Below, piece by piece: positions 30,251 through 39,913 of a DNA stretch of 64,000 nucleotides (the first letter of the stretch is position 1; the number at the start of each line of letters is the position of its first letter). Origin of the DNA: Enterobacter sp. kpr-6 (lineage in GTDB: Bacteria > Pseudomonadota > Gammaproteobacteria > Enterobacterales > Enterobacteriaceae); contig NZ_FOYH01000006.1 of assembly GCF_900116015.1 (NCBI RefSeq), forward strand, positions 62,001-126,000, given 5' to 3'. Below the pieces are notes generated by a model, which saw nothing but the letters and a program-made list of their open reading frames with translations, had not been told where the DNA came from and ran no database searches. The translations under genes and the position numbers were made by a program.

Positions 30251-31159
30251 ATGATCCGCCTTGAAGACGTAACGCTGTTTGTCCGTGCCGCTGCGTTAGG
30301 CAGTTTTTCCAGTGCCGCGCGTGAAGCGGATTTGCTGCCAGGCCAGGTGAGCGCCGCCGTGCACCGGCTGGAGCGCGATCTGGATAAACGGCTTTTTGTC
30401 CGATCCACCCGCAGCCTGCGCCTGACGGCGGAAGGTGAAAAATATCTGCCGTTTGCCCATGAGATGCTGGCGGTGATGCAGGCGGGGGCGGAAAGCCTGC
30501 ACAGCAGCGATGACGAATTGCAGGGGGAATTAAAGATCGCCGTGCCGTCGGATATTGGCCGCAACGTGCTGTTGCCGCTGATCACCCGCTTTTGCGAACA
30601 GCACCCAAAAATCACGCTGCGGCTGTCGCTCTCCGATCAGATAAGCGACATTTTCCGCGATCCGGTGGACGTGGCGATCCGCTATGGCGTGCTGGATAAC
30701 AGCAGCTACGTGGCGCTGCCGTTGGCCGAGAAAAACCGCCGGGTGCTGGCGGCGTCACCGGATTATCTGACCCAACACGGGCGACCCGCGACGCTCGGTG
30801 ACATCACTCATCATCACTGCCTGCTGTTTACCATGAACAGTCACGTCTACGATAAATGGACATTCCAGGAAAATGGCCTGCGTCGCCAGCTCACGGTAAA
30901 AAGCCGCATGTTGTGCGATGACGCCGACGTCGCCCGCCGCTGGGCGATTGCCGGGATGGGCATCGTCTATAAATCGTGGATTGATATCAGCGCCGATGTT
31001 GAAGCCGGACGGCTGGAAGTGCTGCTGCCCCAGTTCACCGGCGAAGCCGCCCCGCTGAATTTGATCTGCCCGCACCGCAAACAGTTTTCTCCGGCTATTC
31101 GTCAGCTTTATGGTTTGCTGCGGGAGCAGTTGTCGGCATTGCAACCCCCCTCACCCTAG
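30251..31159 (+). CDS. LysR-family regulator with repeat-derived C-terminus
   Basis: The 302-residue regulator has an N-terminal winged helix-turn-helix (LFVRAAALGSFSSAAREADLLPGQVSAAVHRLE) and a LysR effector-binding domain. The ATG at 30251 has CGGAG upstream; the frame extends to 30179 without support. The last four codons and the TAG stop (PPSP) lie inside repeat copy C, so the native C-terminus was probably altered when the repeat arrived. It likely controls the divergent nitroreductase. Confidence 0.9.
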   Translation: MIRLEDVTLFVRAAALGSFSSAAREADLLPGQVSAAVHRLERDLDKRLFVRSTRSLRLTAEGEKYLPFAHEMLAVMQAGAESLHSSDDELQGELKIAVPSDIGRNVLLPLITRFCEQHPKITLRLSLSDQISDIFRDPVDVAIRYGVLDNSSYVALPLAEKNRRVLAASPDYLTQHGRPATLGDITHHHCLLFTMNSHVYDKWTFQENGLRRQLTVKSRMLCDDADVARRWAIAGMGIVYKSWIDISADVEAGRLEVLLPQFTGEAAPLNLICPHRKQFSPAIRQLYGLLREQLSALQPPSP

Positions 31160-31320
31160 CCCTCTTCCCAGGGAGAGGGGACAGATCGAGTGCGGTCTTG
31201 CCCTTCTCCCTCTCCCTGAGGGACAGATCGAGCGCGGTCTTGCCCTTCTCCCTCTCCCTAAGGGACAGATCGCGGCCTCGCTTTCCCCCTCTCCCTTAGG
31301 GAGAGGGCCGGGGTGAGGGT
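31145..31320. repeat. GC-rich quasi-palindromic repeat, copy C, with tandem 42-base units
   Basis: Between arms CCTCACCCTAGCCC and GAGAGGGCCGGGGTGAGGG there are three tandem modules starting at 31181, 31223 and 31265, exactly 42 bases apart. Units 1 and 2 differ at 2 positions; unit 3 has a 4-base deletion. Each begins ACAGATCG and ends in CTCTCCCT. The first bases encode the end of the LysR gene. The remainder of the gap up to 31418 shows no gene. Confidence 0.88.
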
Positions 31321-31418
31321 AAAAGCACAACGTCCCAAATCACCACCATGTACGTCATTTAAGCCAACCCAAAATCGCATAACCTCTGTTCACTGACACA
31401 ACACACAAGGTGAACAAC

Positions 31419-32180
31419 ATGAAACTGACCAACAACACAATTTTTATCACGGGCGGCACATCGGGCATTGGCCGCGCGATGGCGGAAAAATTCCATCAAC
31501 TGGGCAATCAGGTCATTATCTCCGGCCGCCGCAAAGCGCTGCTGGACAGCGTAACCGCCGCCAATCCGGGTATGGATTCTGTGGTGCTGGACGTTACCGA
31601 TGCGGCGAGCATCACGGCAGCGGCACAAAGTGTGCTGGCGCGCTATCCAGCGCTGAACGTGGTGATTAATAACGCCGGGATCATGCCGTTTGATAACGCG
31701 GGCGGCGTGCAGGATGACGAGATGGCCGTGACGCTGCTCAACACCAACTTGCTTGGCCCGGTGCGCATTAGCTCCGACTTTCTCGAACATCTGAAAACCC
31801 AGCCGGATGCCGTGCTGATCAACAACAGCTCAATCCTGGCGTATATTCCGCTGGCAACCAACGCGCTCTATTCTGCGACCAAAGCGGCAATCCATTCCTA
31901 CACGCTGTCGCAACGCTTTTTACTGCGTGATACCGGCGTGAAGGTGATTGAAATCTCCCCGCCGTGGGTGGATACCGACCTGATCTACAAAAGCGGTGAC
32001 GACCGCGCGATGCCGCTGGATGATTTTATCCGCGAGACATTCGACAAACTGGCGACCGACACCATCGAAGCCATCGTTGATCGGGTGCTGCCTGCGCGCG
32101 ACAACCCCGGTGCCAACGAACACACCGTGGTTAACGCGTTCAACCAGTCGGTCGTTGATAACCCCATCCCCGTCGCATAA
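31419..32180 (+). CDS. Short-chain dehydrogenase/reductase (DltE-like)
   Basis: The 253-residue NAD(P)-dependent oxidoreductase shows the cofactor motif TGGTSGIG, NNAG (VVINNAGIMPF), a catalytic Ser in INNSSILAY and YSATK (Tyr/Lys). The ATG at 31419 lies 8 bases after AAGG; an in-frame GTG three codons earlier is less likely. The substrate is not predictable. It is followed by an MFS transporter after 2 bases and a GlxA-like regulator, forming a likely operon. Confidence 0.87.
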   Translation: MKLTNNTIFITGGTSGIGRAMAEKFHQLGNQVIISGRRKALLDSVTAANPGMDSVVLDVTDAASITAAAQSVLARYPALNVVINNAGIMPFDNAGGVQDDEMAVTLLNTNLLGPVRISSDFLEHLKTQPDAVLINNSSILAYIPLATNALYSATKAAIHSYTLSQRFLLRDTGVKVIEISPPWVDTDLIYKSGDDRAMPLDDFIRETFDKLATDTIEAIVDRVLPARDNPGANEHTVVNAFNQSVVDNPIPVA

Positions 32181-32182
32181 CC

Positions 32183-33379
32183 ATGAAAAGTGACATTACT
32201 CCACCACAGCGCCGTGCGCTGTGGGCGCTCAGGATCGCCTATTTTGTGCAGGCGACGGGATCGCTGTCGGTGGCGGGCAGCCTCGCACCGATTTCGCTGG
32301 CGTGGGGACTGACCGATGCGCAAAGCGCACTTTTGCTGGCGATTTTTGGCCTGACGTTTGCGCTTGCCGCGCCACTGGCACAGGTTTTTTTCGGCCATCT
32401 CCGACGGCGTCAGCAGGTGCTGGCAGGCATGACCGTGTTCGGCCTCGGGTCGATTGTGTTTGCTCTCGCGCCGAATTACGGCTGGCTGGTCGTCGCCCGC
32501 ATCGTGATGGGGCTGGGCGCGTCTCTCATCGGCCCGGTGCTGGTGGCACTGGGATCTGAACTGGTGAAGCAAAAAGAGCGTGGCAGCGCTATCGCCATGA
32601 TCTTACTGGGTGTGTCGATGGCAAGCATGGTTGGCATCCCGCTGGCGGCATGGATCGCTAGTCTGCTGGGCGCACGCGTTCTGTTTGCGCTAATCAGCGC
32701 GGTGAGTTTTCTGTCAGTCATCAATATCTGGCTGTCCGTGCCGGACAGTGTGGAAGGGATGCGCATTCGTCTGCAACAGGTAGGCAGTGTGCTGACGGAG
32801 CGGACCTCCCTGACCGCATTCCTGGTCGTATTTTTTATTACCGCCGGCGTTTACGACATGTATTCATTTATCTCGCCAGTCATTCGCGACACCTGGCATG
32901 GCAGCCATAACAGTGTCTCGATAGCGCTGGCGGTGATTGGCGTCGCCGGGATCGTCGGTAATCTTTTTGTGGCGCGCGCGGCGCGGGTTTATCGTGCAGA
33001 GACGCTGTTAACGTTCGGTATGACGGTGCTGGTGGTGGACATGCTTATCATCATGCTGCTTCCCGGCAGGCTGGCGCTACTTTACGTCGCGCTGGTGTTC
33101 TGGGCGTTTGCCACCGATTTGCTGTGGCCGACGCAGCAGCGGCGCATCGTTGAGATTTCTGATCCGCAGACTCGCGGTATTTCTCTGGCGCTGACCAGTG
33201 CGTTTATGTTTTGCGGGATTGGTTTTGGCGCAGCCGTCGCATCGTGGATCTATCCGGTTTGGGGCTTTTATGGTGTGATGGCAAGTTCAGTGGGATTTTT
33301 GCTGCTGGCGCTGTTTAGCCTGTGGCTTTCGGAGCGTTTTCGCGCGCACTCGGCAAAGGTGAAATTATGCACAGGATAG
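32183..33379 (+). CDS. MFS transporter, DHA1-type
   Basis: The 398-residue inner-membrane protein has about 12 hydrophobic segments and the MFS loop GHLRRRQQVLAGM between helices 2 and 3. Family placement suggests an exporter of drugs or metabolites; the substrate is unknown. It is embedded between the SDR (2-base gap) and the GlxA-like regulator (13-base overlap), so the three are probably cotranscribed. Confidence 0.85.
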   Translation: MKSDITPPQRRALWALRIAYFVQATGSLSVAGSLAPISLAWGLTDAQSALLLAIFGLTFALAAPLAQVFFGHLRRRQQVLAGMTVFGLGSIVFALAPNYGWLVVARIVMGLGASLIGPVLVALGSELVKQKERGSAIAMILLGVSMASMVGIPLAAWIASLLGARVLFALISAVSFLSVINIWLSVPDSVEGMRIRLQQVGSVLTERTSLTAFLVVFFITAGVYDMYSFISPVIRDTWHGSHNSVSIALAVIGVAGIVGNLFVARAARVYRAETLLTFGMTVLVVDMLIIMLLPGRLALLYVALVFWAFATDLLWPTQQRRIVEISDPQTRGISLALTSAFMFCGIGFGAAVASWIYPVWGFYGVMASSVGFLLLALFSLWLSERFRAHSAKVKLCTG

Positions 33380-34302
33380 GGTTGATCGTCGCTGATAACT
33401 TTCAGGTGCTGGCACTGTCCACGCTGTCGGTATTTGAGTTCGCCAACCTGGTGGTGGGCGAGGCGTTTTATCAGCCCACGGTCTATTCCGGGCGCGGCGG
33501 CCCTGTCCGGTCATCCTCCGGGGTGAGCATTGATAGCGTCGCGCTATCTGATGAGGTCGTGGTGGATACCTGGCTGGTCGCCGGGGTGTTGATGCCTGCC
33601 AGTGAACCCGCATCGGGCGAAACTATCGACTTTTTGCAAACCACGGCGCGCCAGGCCCGGCGCATCGCGGGCGTCTGCACCGGGGCGTTTGTGCTGGCGC
33701 AGGCAGGCCTCCTGGAAAATAAACGCGCGACCACGCACTGGGCGCATGCGCAGAGCCTGAAAACGCTTCACCCGTCAATACGGCTGGATGAAGACCGGAT
33801 TTTTATCATCGATGAGGCAATCTGGACGTCGGCCGGAATGACCGCCGCGCTGGACATGGCGCTGGGAATGGTCGAAAAAGATCTGGGGGAAGCCATCGCC
33901 CGCGACGTCGCGCACCGACTGGTGATGAATCAACGCCGCGCCGGAGGACAAACGCAACACTCGCAGATGCTGGCCCTCGCACCGCGCTCCGATCGCCTGC
34001 AACGCGCGCTGGAGTATGCGCGAAACAACCTCAATAAATCGCTGACGGTGGAAATACTGGCGGATGCCGTGCACCTTAGCGCCCGTCAGCTAAGCCGCCT
34101 GTTTCGCACCGAAACCGGAAAATCTCCGGCTAAAGCCATCGAAGGGCTGCGCCTCGAAGCGGCACGACTGATGATCGAACAAAGCCGTCTGTCACTGGAT
34201 GTCATTGCCCGCGAGTCCGGCTTTCGCGATCGCCGCCACATGCGAGAAGTGTTTGTGCGTGGTTATGGCGTGCCGCCGCAGTCACTGCGCAGTGGACGTT
34301 AG
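33367..34302 (+). CDS. GlxA-like AraC regulator with DJ-1/PfpI domain
   Basis: The 311-residue protein joins an N-terminal DJ-1/PfpI-like domain (MHRIGLIVADNFQVLALSTLSVFEF, with the GVCTGAFVLAQAGLL nucleophile-elbow region) to a C-terminal AraC double helix-turn-helix (LADAVHLSARQLSRLFRTETG, IARESGFRDRRHMREVF). ATG 33367 is chosen from homology to the family N-terminus and AAAGGTGAA upstream; it overlaps the MFS gene by 13 bases. It probably controls the SDR-MFS unit. Confidence 0.88.
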   Translation: MHRIGLIVADNFQVLALSTLSVFEFANLVVGEAFYQPTVYSGRGGPVRSSSGVSIDSVALSDEVVVDTWLVAGVLMPASEPASGETIDFLQTTARQARRIAGVCTGAFVLAQAGLLENKRATTHWAHAQSLKTLHPSIRLDEDRIFIIDEAIWTSAGMTAALDMALGMVEKDLGEAIARDVAHRLVMNQRRAGGQTQHSQMLALAPRSDRLQRALEYARNNLNKSLTVEILADAVHLSARQLSRLFRTETGKSPAKAIEGLRLEAARLMIEQSRLSLDVIARESGFRDRRHMREVFVRGYGVPPQSLRSGR

Positions 34303-34365
34303 CTGTACTGAGTGAGTTTGCGTTACCGCATTGGGGATGATTTTGGGGGGAAATTCAGGCAAAAC

Positions 34366-34460
34366 TGGCGGAAGATCACAGGAGTCGAACCTGCCCGGGA
34401 CCGCTGGCGGCCCCATCTGGATTTGAAGTCCAGCCATCTCACCGGAGACGACGACCTTCC
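34366..34460 (-). tRNA. selC: tRNA-Sec (selenocysteine, anticodon UCA)
   Basis: The 95-base gene reads GGAAGGTCGTCGTCTCCGGT at its 5' end and GTGATCTTCCGCCA at its 3' end, with anticodon loop CTTCAAA and the long variable arm GGGGCCGCCAGCGGTCCCGG. The 8-base acceptor stem is that of selC, with one G-U wobble at pair 6 (A-U in E. coli). The encoded CCA is present. As in E. coli it lies next to yicJ. Confidence 0.97.
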
Positions 34461-34491
34461 GCGCCTGCATTGCTACATGGAGGCGGGGCGC

Positions 34492-34497
34492 ATTATA
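34492..34497 (-). promoter_or_regulatory. selC: selC promoter -10 candidate
   Basis: A perfect TATAAT on the minus strand lies 31 bases from the tRNA 5' end and is followed by a GC-rich discriminator (GCGCCCC) typical of stringently controlled stable-RNA promoters. No good -35 is visible. The remaining 34498-34748 holds only the yicJ upstream region and no gene. Confidence 0.55.
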
Positions 34498-34748
34498 GCT
34501 ACTTTCCTGTCATAACCACATACCTTGTCACATTTATTTCTCTTACCCGTTCATTTGCTGCTCTTAATTTTAGTTAAAACCATAACAAATCCATTGGTTA
34601 CATTCGGCGCATCTATTTGAGCTACCGCGATCACATAAAAGAAAACTCATAATCTGATAACCAGAAAACGGAATACCCGCGTCCAGGTCGATCGTTTACA
34701 ACGTCTGCAACCGGTATCGACGCTAATAAAACGTTTAAGGATAAAGAG

Positions 34749-36143
34749 ATGAGCGATCAGATTATTTCTGTGAAGGAAAAGATCGGCTATGGCATGGGGG
34801 ACGCCGCCAGTCATATCATTTTTGATAACGTCATGATGTACATGATGTTTTTTTATACGGATATTTTCGGTATTCCCGCCGGATTCGTCGGGACGATGTT
34901 CCTGCTGGCGCGTGCGCTGGATGCGATTTCCGATCCCTGTATGGGCTTAATCGCTGACCGCACACGCAGCCGCTGGGGTAAATTCCGCCCGTGGATGCTG
35001 TTTGGCGCGCTGCCGTTTGGCATTGTCTGCGTGCTCACTTACACCACGCCGGACCTCAGCATGAACGGCAAAATGCTTTATGCCGCTATCACTTACACGC
35101 TGCTCACCCTGCTGTACACCGTGGTTAACATCCCCTACTGCGCGCTGGGCGGCGTAATCACCAACGATCCAAAACAGCGCATCTCCCTGCAGTCCTGGCG
35201 CTTTGTGCTGGCGACGGCGGGCGGCATGCTTTCCACCGTGTTGATGATGCCGCTGGTTAATCTGATTGGCGGCGACGATAAAGCGCTGGGCTATCAGGGC
35301 GGCATCGCGGTGCTCTCGGTGACGGCATTTCTGATGCTCGCGTTCTGCTTCTTCACCACCAAAGAGCGTATTCAGGTGCCGCCGAGTACCACGCCAATGC
35401 GTGAAGATTTGCGTGATATCTGGAATAACGACCAGTGGCGCATCGTTGGATTGCTGACCATCCTTAACATCCTGGCCGTGTGCGTGCGCGGTGGCGCAAT
35501 GATGTATTACGTCACCTGGATTTTAGGCACCCCGGAAGTGTTCGTCGCCTTCCTCACCACCTACTGCGTCGGCAACCTGATTGGCAGCGCGCTGGCGAAA
35601 CCGCTCACCGACTGGAAATGCAAAGTCACTATCTTCTGGTGGACGAACGCCTTACTGACGTTTTTCAGCGTCGCGATGTTCTTCGTGCCGATCAGCGCCA
35701 GCATCACCATGTTTGTCTTCATCTTTATTATCGGCGTGTTGCACCAGCTTGTGACGCCAATCCAGTGGGTGATGATGTCCGATACCGTCGACTACGGCGA
35801 ATGGTGTAACGGCAAGCGTCTGACCGGGATCAGCTTCGCAGGCACGCTGTTCGTCCTGAAACTGGGCCTGGCCTTTGGCGGTGCGCTAATCGGCTGGGCG
35901 CTGGCGGGCGGGGGTTATGATGCCGCAGCCAAAGCGCAAAACAGCACCACCATTACCATCATTATCGCGCTGTTCACCCTCGTCCCGGCGGTGTGCTACT
36001 TCTTCAGCGCCATTATCGCCAGACGCTACTACACCCTTAAAACGCCTGTGCTGAAAAACATCATGACGCAACTGGCGAGAGGCGAGCGCCGCGATGGACG
36101 CACCCAGGATCACGTAGCAGCCGCTAAAGAATTACCGCTCTAA
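34749..36143 (+). CDS. yicJ: YicJ, GPH-family sodium/glycoside symporter
   Basis: The 464-residue transporter belongs to the glycoside-pentoside-hexuronide family, with about 12 membrane segments and typical motifs ([50 protein letters not shown]). It is adjacent to and cotranscribed with the alpha-xylosidase gene yicI 11 bases downstream, so it probably imports isoprimeverose-like xylosides. Confidence 0.95.
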   Translation: MSDQIISVKEKIGYGMGDAASHIIFDNVMMYMMFFYTDIFGIPAGFVGTMFLLARALDAISDPCMGLIADRTRSRWGKFRPWMLFGALPFGIVCVLTYTTPDLSMNGKMLYAAITYTLLTLLYTVVNIPYCALGGVITNDPKQRISLQSWRFVLATAGGMLSTVLMMPLVNLIGGDDKALGYQGGIAVLSVTAFLMLAFCFFTTKERIQVPPSTTPMREDLRDIWNNDQWRIVGLLTILNILAVCVRGGAMMYYVTWILGTPEVFVAFLTTYCVGNLIGSALAKPLTDWKCKVTIFWWTNALLTFFSVAMFFVPISASITMFVFIFIIGVLHQLVTPIQWVMMSDTVDYGEWCNGKRLTGISFAGTLFVLKLGLAFGGALIGWALAGGGYDAAAKAQNSTTITIIIALFTLVPAVCYFFSAIIARRYYTLKTPVLKNIMTQLARGERRDGRTQDHVAAAKELPL

Positions 36144-36154
36144 AGGAGAAGATG

Positions 36155-38473
36155 ATGAAAATCAGTGATGGAAACTGGCTAATTCAACCGGGTCTGAACC
36201 TGATTCACCCGATTCAGGTGTTTGACGTGGAGCAGCAGGGTAACGAGATGGTGGTCTACGCCGCGCCGCGTGATGTGCGCGAGCGCACGTGGCAACTGGA
36301 TACGCCGCTGTTTACCCTGCGCTTTTTCTCACCGCAGGAAGGCATCGTGGGCGTGCGCATCGAGCACTTTCAGGGCGCGCTCAACAATGGCCCGCACTAC
36401 CCGCTGAATGTGGTGCACGACGTTAAAGTGGAGATGCAGAACACCCGTGAATTCGCCTCGTTGACCTCCGGCAGCCTCAGCGTGCGCGTCACCAAAGGGG
36501 AGAACTGGTCGCTTGATTTTCTGCGCAACGGTGAGCGGATCACCGGCAGCCAGGTAAAAAATAATGGCTACGTGCAGGATACCAACAGCAATCGCAACTA
36601 CCTGTTCGAGCGGCTGGATCTGGGCGTGGGTGAAACGGTTTACGGCCTCGGCGAGCGCTTTACCGCGCTGGTGCGCAACGGCCAGACCGTTGAGACCTGG
36701 AACCGCGATGGCGGCACCAGCACCGAGCAGTCGTATAAAAACATCCCGTTCTACCTGACCAATCGCGGGTATGGCGTGCTGGTGAATCACCCGGAGTGCG
36801 TGTCGTTTGAAATCGGCTCTGAGAAAGTCTCCAAAGTGCAGTTCAGCGTGGAATCGGAACATCTGGAATATTTTGTTATCGATGGCCCGACACCCAAAGA
36901 GGTGCTCAACCGCTATACGCAGTTCACCGGCCGCCCGGCGCTGCCGCCTGCATGGTCTTTTGGCTTGTGGCTCACCACCTCGTTTACCACCAATTACGAC
37001 GAAGCCACCGTTAACAGCTTTATCGACGGCATGGCCGAGCGCAGTTTGCCGCTGCACGTCTTCCATTTTGACTGCTTCTGGATGAAGGCTTTCCAGTGGT
37101 GCGACTTCCAGTGGGACCCGCTGACCTTCCCGGACCCGGAAGGCATGATTAAACGCCTGAAAGCGAAAGGCCTGAAAATCTGCGTCTGGATCAACCCTTA
37201 CATCGGGCAGAAATCCCCGGTCTTTCAGGAGCTGAAAGAGAAAGGCTATTTGCTTAAACGCCCGGACGGATCGCTCTGGCAGTGGGATAAATGGCAGCCT
37301 GGACTGGCGATTTACGACTTCACCAATCCGGCCGCCTGCCAGTGGTATGCAGACAAACTCAAAGAACTGGTGGCGATCGGCGTTGACTGCTTCAAAACCG
37401 ATTTTGGTGAACGCATCCCGACCGACGTGCAGTGGTTTGACGGTTCCGATCCGCAGAAAATGCACAATCACTACGCCTACATCTACAACGAAATGGTGTG
37501 GAACGTGCTTAAAGAGACCGTCGGTGAAGAAGAGGCCGTGCTGTTTGCCCGTTCAGCCTCGGTGGGCGCGCAGAAATTCCCGGTGCACTGGGGTGGCGAC
37601 TGCTATGCCAATTACGAATCCATGGCGGAAAGCCTGCGCGGTGGGCTGTCGATTGGCCTGTCGGGTTTTGGCTTCTGGAGCCATGACATCGGCGGATTTG
37701 AAAATACCGCCCCGGCGCATGTCTACAAACGCTGGTGCGCCTTCGGGCTGCTCTCCAGCCACAGCCGTCTGCACGGTAGCAAATCCTACCGGGTGCCGTG
37801 GGCCTATGACGATGAATCCTGCGATGTGGTGCGCCACTTCACACAGCTTAAATGCCGCATGATGCCGTACCTGTATCGTCAGGCAGCGCTGGCCCGCGAA
37901 CTGGGCACACCGATGATGCGCGCCATGATGCTCGAATTCCCGGACGATCCGGCGTGTGATTACCTCGACCGCCAGTACATGCTCGGTGATGCCGTGCTGG
38001 TCGCGCCGGTGTTTTCAGAGGCAGGCGACGTGCAGTTTTATCTCCCGGAAGGACGCTGGACGCACCTGTGGCGCAACGACGAGCTCACCGGCAGCCGCTG
38101 GCATAAGCAACAGCATGACTTCCTGAGTTTGCCGGTCTATGTACGTGACAACACCTTGCTGGCACTCGGAAATAACGATCGGAAGCCGGATTATGCCTGG
38201 CACGAAGGCACGGCATTCCAGTTGTTCAGCCTGGAAGAAGGCCGCGAAGCGCGCTGTGAGATTCCCGCCGTAGACGGGTCGGTTGCGTTTACGCTGCAAG
38301 CGACGCGCAACGGCAACGCCATTACCGTGAAAGGAAGCGGCAGTGCCGAAAACTGGACGCTGTGCCTGCGTAATGTGTCTCAGGTCAAAGAGGTGCAGGG
38401 CGGTTCACAGACGGGCAGCGAATGGGGCGTGGTGATCGCGCCGCAGGGGAATGAGCTCACCATTACTCTTTAA
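36155..38473 (+). CDS. yicI: Alpha-xylosidase YicI, GH31
   Basis: The 772-residue GH31 enzyme releases alpha-linked xylose from oligosaccharides such as isoprimeverose. The nucleophile lies in [10 protein letters not shown] (Asp416 in E. coli numbering) and the acid/base in [10 protein letters not shown] (Asp482). Overall length equals E. coli YicI. The second of two consecutive ATGs (36155) gives the E. coli start. It forms an operon with yicJ. Confidence 0.96.
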   Translation: MKISDGNWLIQPGLNLIHPIQVFDVEQQGNEMVVYAAPRDVRERTWQLDTPLFTLRFFSPQEGIVGVRIEHFQGALNNGPHYPLNVVHDVKVEMQNTREFASLTSGSLSVRVTKGENWSLDFLRNGERITGSQVKNNGYVQDTNSNRNYLFERLDLGVGETVYGLGERFTALVRNGQTVETWNRDGGTSTEQSYKNIPFYLTNRGYGVLVNHPECVSFEIGSEKVSKVQFSVESEHLEYFVIDGPTPKEVLNRYTQFTGRPALPPAWSFGLWLTTSFTTNYDEATVNSFIDGMAERSLPLHVFHFDCFWMKAFQWCDFQWDPLTFPDPEGMIKRLKAKGLKICVWINPYIGQKSPVFQELKEKGYLLKRPDGSLWQWDKWQPGLAIYDFTNPAACQWYADKLKELVAIGVDCFKTDFGERIPTDVQWFDGSDPQKMHNHYAYIYNEMVWNVLKETVGEEEAVLFARSASVGAQKFPVHWGGDCYANYESMAESLRGGLSIGLSGFGFWSHDIGGFENTAPAHVYKRWCAFGLLSSHSRLHGSKSYRVPWAYDDESCDVVRHFTQLKCRMMPYLYRQAALARELGTPMMRAMMLEFPDDPACDYLDRQYMLGDAVLVAPVFSEAGDVQFYLPEGRWTHLWRNDELTGSRWHKQQHDFLSLPVYVRDNTLLALGNNDRKPDYAWHEGTAFQLFSLEEGREARCEIPAVDGSVAFTLQATRNGNAITVKGSGSAENWTLCLRNVSQVKEVQGGSQTGSEWGVVIAPQGNELTITL

Positions 38474-38489
38474 AACGGGCGTGAATATT

Positions 38490-38513
38490 ACGGGGCATCG
38501 GCTGATGCCCCGT
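38490..38513. terminator. Hairpin between convergent yicI and GH4 genes
   Basis: Arms ACGGGGCATC and GATGCCCCGT with a 4-base loop form a perfect 10-base stem in the 47-base gap between convergent stops. There is no long T-tract, so termination strength is uncertain. Confidence 0.6.
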
Positions 38514-38520
38514 AAGAGGT

Positions 38521-39900
38521 TTATTTCCAGTCGTTAATATGGGCGGCGCTCAGATACTCATTAACCAGCTTATCCGCCAGTGACCAGGAGCCAATCAGCG
38601 GATGCGCCATCAACGCCCGGACCGCCAGTGACTTATCTTTTTGCAGGATGGCGGCAACGGCCAGTCGCTCATACTCTTTGACCGATGAAAGCATGTTTTT
38701 CTGTGCATCCGGCACATGAACAGGCGTGACGGGCTTAAGCCCCTCTTTGCTCAGATCGCAGCTGATTTCAATGACATCATCCGGGCGCAGAAAATCCAGT
38801 GTGCCATTGTTTTGCAGCGAGACGACAATGCGTTTGGTGGTGGTGCTGTTCACCGCTTCGAGGATATCCAGTGCAACGCCCGCGTAGCCGCCCGAATCCG
38901 GCTCTTCAATAAATTGCTGTAGCGTGAGCGGGGTGCGCGTGTTGAATTTTTCCTGCTGCGACTCATTCTGCATATAGCTATTTTCCCGGCGCAGATAGTG
39001 CTTCATCCAGATATCAAAAGCTGCTTTCGGGTTCTCTTTCACATTAATGCTGCGTAGCTCGTCGCGCATCTCATGATTAATCCGCGCGATCATCTCACCG
39101 CGTGTTTCCGGTGCATCCTGGATCGCTTTGAGCGCCACTTCCCGGTAGTAGTAGTAATAGAGATATTCGTTCAGTAACTGCTTATCGCAGAGCTTAACCA
39201 GTTCCGGCGAGAAATACTGCATCGCTGTTTTGCTGTAGAGATCGGGGTTATTAATCAGCCGGTCGGTGACATCTTCCCCTTTCACAGTGAAATGCGTAAA
39301 CCAGGAGAAGTGATTCAGGCCATAGCATTCAACGCTCAGATCGGACTCATCGCAATTGAGAATTGCCGGTAGCTCACGAATCAACTCGGAAGGCGCATCG
39401 CAGATACCGTAAACCCGGCGCTTAAATCCGGATTTAATGATCGCTTCGGTAACCAGCCCGGAGGGGTTAGTGAAGTTGAAGAGGATGGCATCCGGGGCAG
39501 CATGTTCTTCGATCAAACGGCAATAGTTGAGAATGGCAGGAATAGAACGCATCGCCATGGCAAAACCGCCCGCGCCGGTGGTTTCCTGGCCTAACGTATT
39601 ATGGTTCAGCGCAATACGTTCATCGTGAACGCGACTTTCATCGCCGCCGACGCGCAAGGTGGTAATGACATAATTGGCGTTTGTTAACGCGGAAACAGGA
39701 TCGGTCGTCAGACTAAAATGAATATCGGGTCGAATTTGGCTAAACACATAGCGGGCGATCTCGCCGAAAATCTTCAGGTTCTCTTCTGAACTGTCGAGAA
39801 ATACCACTTCCTGTAAACCAATACGGTGCGCATTATAGGCCAGTGATTTTGCCAGGAATGCGGAACGAACGCCGCCCCCGCCTAATACGGTTAATTTCAT
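38521..39900 (-). CDS. GH4 NAD-dependent phospho-glycosidase
   Basis: The 459-residue enzyme has the GH4 N-terminal nucleotide-binding fold (MKLTVLGGGGVRSAFLAKSL), FNFTNPSG (Asn145) and the metal-binding Cys167 and His197 (GICDAP, GLNHFSW). GH4 enzymes use NAD+ and a divalent metal in a redox-elimination mechanism. The C-D-A-P motif resembles CDMP of 6-phospho-alpha-glucosidases more than CNVP of 6-phospho-beta-glucosidases, but anomer preference cannot be settled. It follows the EIICB gene by 13 bases and should cleave its product. Confidence 0.88.
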   Translation of the reverse strand: MKLTVLGGGGVRSAFLAKSLAYNAHRIGLQEVVFLDSSEENLKIFGEIARYVFSQIRPDIHFSLTTDPVSALTNANYVITTLRVGGDESRVHDERIALNHNTLGQETTGAGGFAMAMRSIPAILNYCRLIEEHAAPDAILFNFTNPSGLVTEAIIKSGFKRRVYGICDAPSELIRELPAILNCDESDLSVECYGLNHFSWFTHFTVKGEDVTDRLINNPDLYSKTAMQYFSPELVKLCDKQLLNEYLYYYYYREVALKAIQDAPETRGEMIARINHEMRDELRSINVKENPKAAFDIWMKHYLRRENSYMQNESQQEKFNTRTPLTLQQFIEEPDSGGYAGVALDILEAVNSTTTKRIVVSLQNNGTLDFLRPDDVIEISCDLSKEGLKPVTPVHVPDAQKNMLSSVKEYERLAVAAILQKDKSLAVRALMAHPLIGSWSLADKLVNEYLSAAHINDWK

Positions 39901-39913
39901 AACAACTCCTGAT

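Noticed and set aside
31181-31306. CRISPR-like array
   Set aside because: The three 42-base units are directly contiguous with no unique spacers, and no cas genes are present.
20391-34302. Prophage or integrative element between nepI and selC
   Set aside because: No integrase, transposase, phage gene or flanking direct repeat was seen; all genes are ordinary metabolic or regulatory types.
34366-34460. Plus-strand coding frame over selC (34312-34515)
   Set aside because: The segment is a complete tRNA-Sec gene on the minus strand.
36329-37471. 380-codon open frame on the minus strand
   Set aside because: It is antisense to yicI, a verified GH31 enzyme; such long shadows are common in GC-rich genes.
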